Shown here in pieces: positions 61,917 to 64,000 of a stretch of DNA of 64,000 nucleotides; within the stretch, counting starts at the first letter, position 1, and every line of letters starts with the position of its first letter. The DNA comes from Stratiolaelaps scimitus (taxonomy: Eukaryota; Arthropoda; Arachnida; Mesostigmata; Laelapidae). Both the position numbers and the translations under genes were made by a program. Location: NCBI GenBank assembly GCA_019614645.1, contig JABWDB010000007.1, positions 11,111,501-11,175,500 on the forward strand, given 5' to 3'. A model generated the notes under the pieces. That model had not been told where the DNA came from, searched no databases, and worked only from the letters and a program-made list of their open reading frames with translations.

Positions 61917-64000
61917 CTATTTATTATATCACGACGTTCAACAAGGGACGCTTGAATATGGCTGTCGTTGCCAGTTTAAAAAAGGGAGCCACGCTCCCTT
62001 GAAATGGCTTCATGGAGTAGCGACATCAATACTACTCAGTATCGATTGGGATATTTTAACTAAATGTCAAGTATTTTGAACGACCATGACATTCAGTGTG
62101 AAGTGAATAGGAACACTAAATGGATCGGCGCAGATAGGTTGAATTCAGCTTCACATCTGGAGATCGATCCTCCAGTGGGGAGGATCGCTCGAACGGATGA
62201 TGATGATTGCAATAACATTTGAGTGACAAAAGGAGAACAGCCTTCGAGGTCGCCTTGCAAGCTTAGCGTTTCCTCAACCAGGTTTCTTTTGGAGATTTTG
62301 GACTCTTCAGTATGTAACAGTAAATGCTTTCAAAATAAAACTATGTCTATCTCAGAAGCGAATCGAAATTCGTGTAGCACAAGAGAAATTAATTTACAAA
62401 GACCACCGTCAAAAGAACTCATTGGTTGGAACCCGTTGCGAGCTTCCAACGATTCGCACACATCGACAGACGCAGACGGGTCGAATATATTTAAAAAGAG
62501 ATACTGTACTGTACATTGCGTATAATCCGCTTGGTGCATTTCCATTGAGGCGAAAAGCGCTCGGGGTAGCTGCTGTGGAGTACGATTGGCGCTAACCGGC
62601 TTGGCTGGATCGAGTTTAGCCTTACAATCAGATAATTATCTCGGTGAGATCGTTTGGTGGTCAAATGCCTACGTAATCGCAAAGAGATATAATAGCAGCT
62701 TTGTTTGGAAAGAGTCTACGGGAAAGGCGTTTGTTGAATCGCCTCATCCAGCCAGATTTGACGATTGCATAGTTACCAGCTTAGCTGAGAGCCAAGCGCA
62801 GCACAGTAAATAATTTACGAATTGAACTTAGGAGTGAACCAGCTAATTGATGATAATGGAAACAGTTTAGTATATATCTTTGCACCATATAACGTTGTTC
62901 ATTAGGAGATTTAGTGCTTAGCTGCAGTGGCGCAACACATTTTACACGGGTGTACTCGGTAGACCGAATTTCGTCGACCTACACCTTATGGTGAGTTAGG
63001 GTAGCATTATCGCTAACATTGGCTATTTCTTTCAGAATACATTAAAGCTCCAGGAAAGAGACATACGCGTCGGATAGATCGGCAACTGTGACACAGAGGA
63101 TAGAAGCGTTCGACTTAGGCGAGATTGATTTATTGTCGTGTGTATTTATTTTATGGGACTTGTTCTAGTATATTGTAGCTTGGTGTTCGTTGTCTTCCGG
63201 TATTTCCCTACGTGTGTGTTCTGGTCCCGAAGCCTTGCTCGTTCTGGACTATTCCCAAGCTAGTGCACCTTTTTGTCTTCCATTTGAGTTGTTAGCCTGA
63301 TCACACTGTCAGACCTGTGGGTAGCTGACTGTGGATATATCGTGTGTCTAGACGGTATTTTGTTCGCACAGTCAGTCCAAGTTAGTTCAGACCGAACCTT
63401 CACAGCAGGTTGGCGAGTCTTAACGAAGGATATCCCGCTAATAACAAGACACGAACTGTATAAACTGACGTTTGCTTCGTGTTGTATGTCATGGGAAAGC
63501 TCTTGCTTAGTCAAAAGTGCTTTGATCGACAGTAGCTGAAATCGCGAGAGTCCCCTGTCCGTGTGAATACTGAGATAACTTGGAGCAGTTATACAGCTAC
63601 AGGTCGATATGCGAAGGCAAAGCGAACTCATATTCTGCGAGACACACTTAAGCCTGATGTGTCTGATCACGTTGAAATGAACTCGCGAATCTTTCTGGAG
63701 AAATCAAAGAGGACTTAATGAACAATTCGAAATTGAGCGGATTGCTTCTAAAACTAGGACCGAGCTGCTGGAACGTGACATCGAACATACAGCAGAGCGA
63801 TTTGAATCAGAGTCCCAACCGATAAAATTTACCACCAAGTCCGATTTATTTTTCCGCACCGATGACACCGAAATTTATAAAACCATAACAGGACATCGTT
63901 GCGAACACCTCAGCCGTTCCCCTATGTGACAGGCCCGTAGGGCGATTACTACGAGGACTGTTGGGGCTAGCTTTTGGTTAGACCTTACCATATCCGTATC
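61917..64000. other. Noncoding right end with one open frame lacking ATG
   Basis: No recognised gene. Plus-strand frame 63681-63929 stays open for 82 codons and has a protein-like composition (for example EIERIASKTRTELLERD), but it has no start and no identified family; it may be an exon or a decayed element. Frames at 62223-62525 and 62586-62813 look like chance. Confidence 0.4.

Overview
The window is eukaryotic nuclear DNA from an invertebrate, most likely an arthropod and plausibly a parasitiform mite or tick. The evidence is spliced genes with canonical GT..AG introns, conserved animal proteins (RpL9, RpL10, FANCL, NudE, LTO1), AT-rich spacers full of TA and TAA microsatellites, and fossils of mariner, LINE and tRNA-derived SINE elements. 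The placement near mites and ticks rests on my impression of the TRAF-like family and the LINE type and is an inference. No operons, CRISPR arrays or bacterial features are present.

Layout. 1-9.7 kb: mostly noncoding, with a GC-rich island at about 2.5-4.2 kb and a small LTO1 (ORAOV1) gene at 6.3-7.1 kb whose 3' end runs into a SINE. 9.7-12.4 kb: four phase-compatible exons of an unrecognised Gln/His-rich protein with one C-terminal membrane segment. 12.4-25 kb: a long stretch rich in purines and microsatellites with no recognisable coding sequence, possibly an extended 3' UTR of that gene, with a short LINE 3' fragment inside. 25.4-26.4 kb: a tRNA-like repeat and a dead mariner transposase. 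28.1-29.0 kb: an uninterrupted NudE/NDEL1-type gene on the minus strand. 31.3 kb: a second LINE 3' fragment. 34.3-39.6 kb: two convergent ribosomal protein genes, RpL9 (+) and RpL10 (-).

41.7 kb holds a decayed reverse transcriptase. 43.2-48.2 kb is a complete nine-exon FANCL gene on the minus strand, assembled here exon by exon with matching phases. 49.4-57.0 kb is a cluster of TRAF-like RING/MATH genes: one pseudogene followed by two intact intronless paralogs. 57.9-61.9 kb is a GC-rich, 5'-truncated LINE on the minus strand with a gag-like zinc-knuckle ORF1 and a 1001-residue ORF2. ORF2 has a C2H2 finger, a reverse transcriptase with a YMDD core, a CCHC motif and a restriction-like endonuclease. 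The remaining 2 kb is noncoding as far as can be seen.

The genes do not form one pathway: they are housekeeping genes (ribosome, DNA crosslink repair, dynein regulation, ribosome biogenesis cofactor) beside a signalling gene cluster and repeats. The least ordinary material is the LINE (overlapping ATGA stop/start, repeat-coded peptides on both sides of the junction, cytosine run at the 3' end) and the TRAF-like cluster with its decayed copy.
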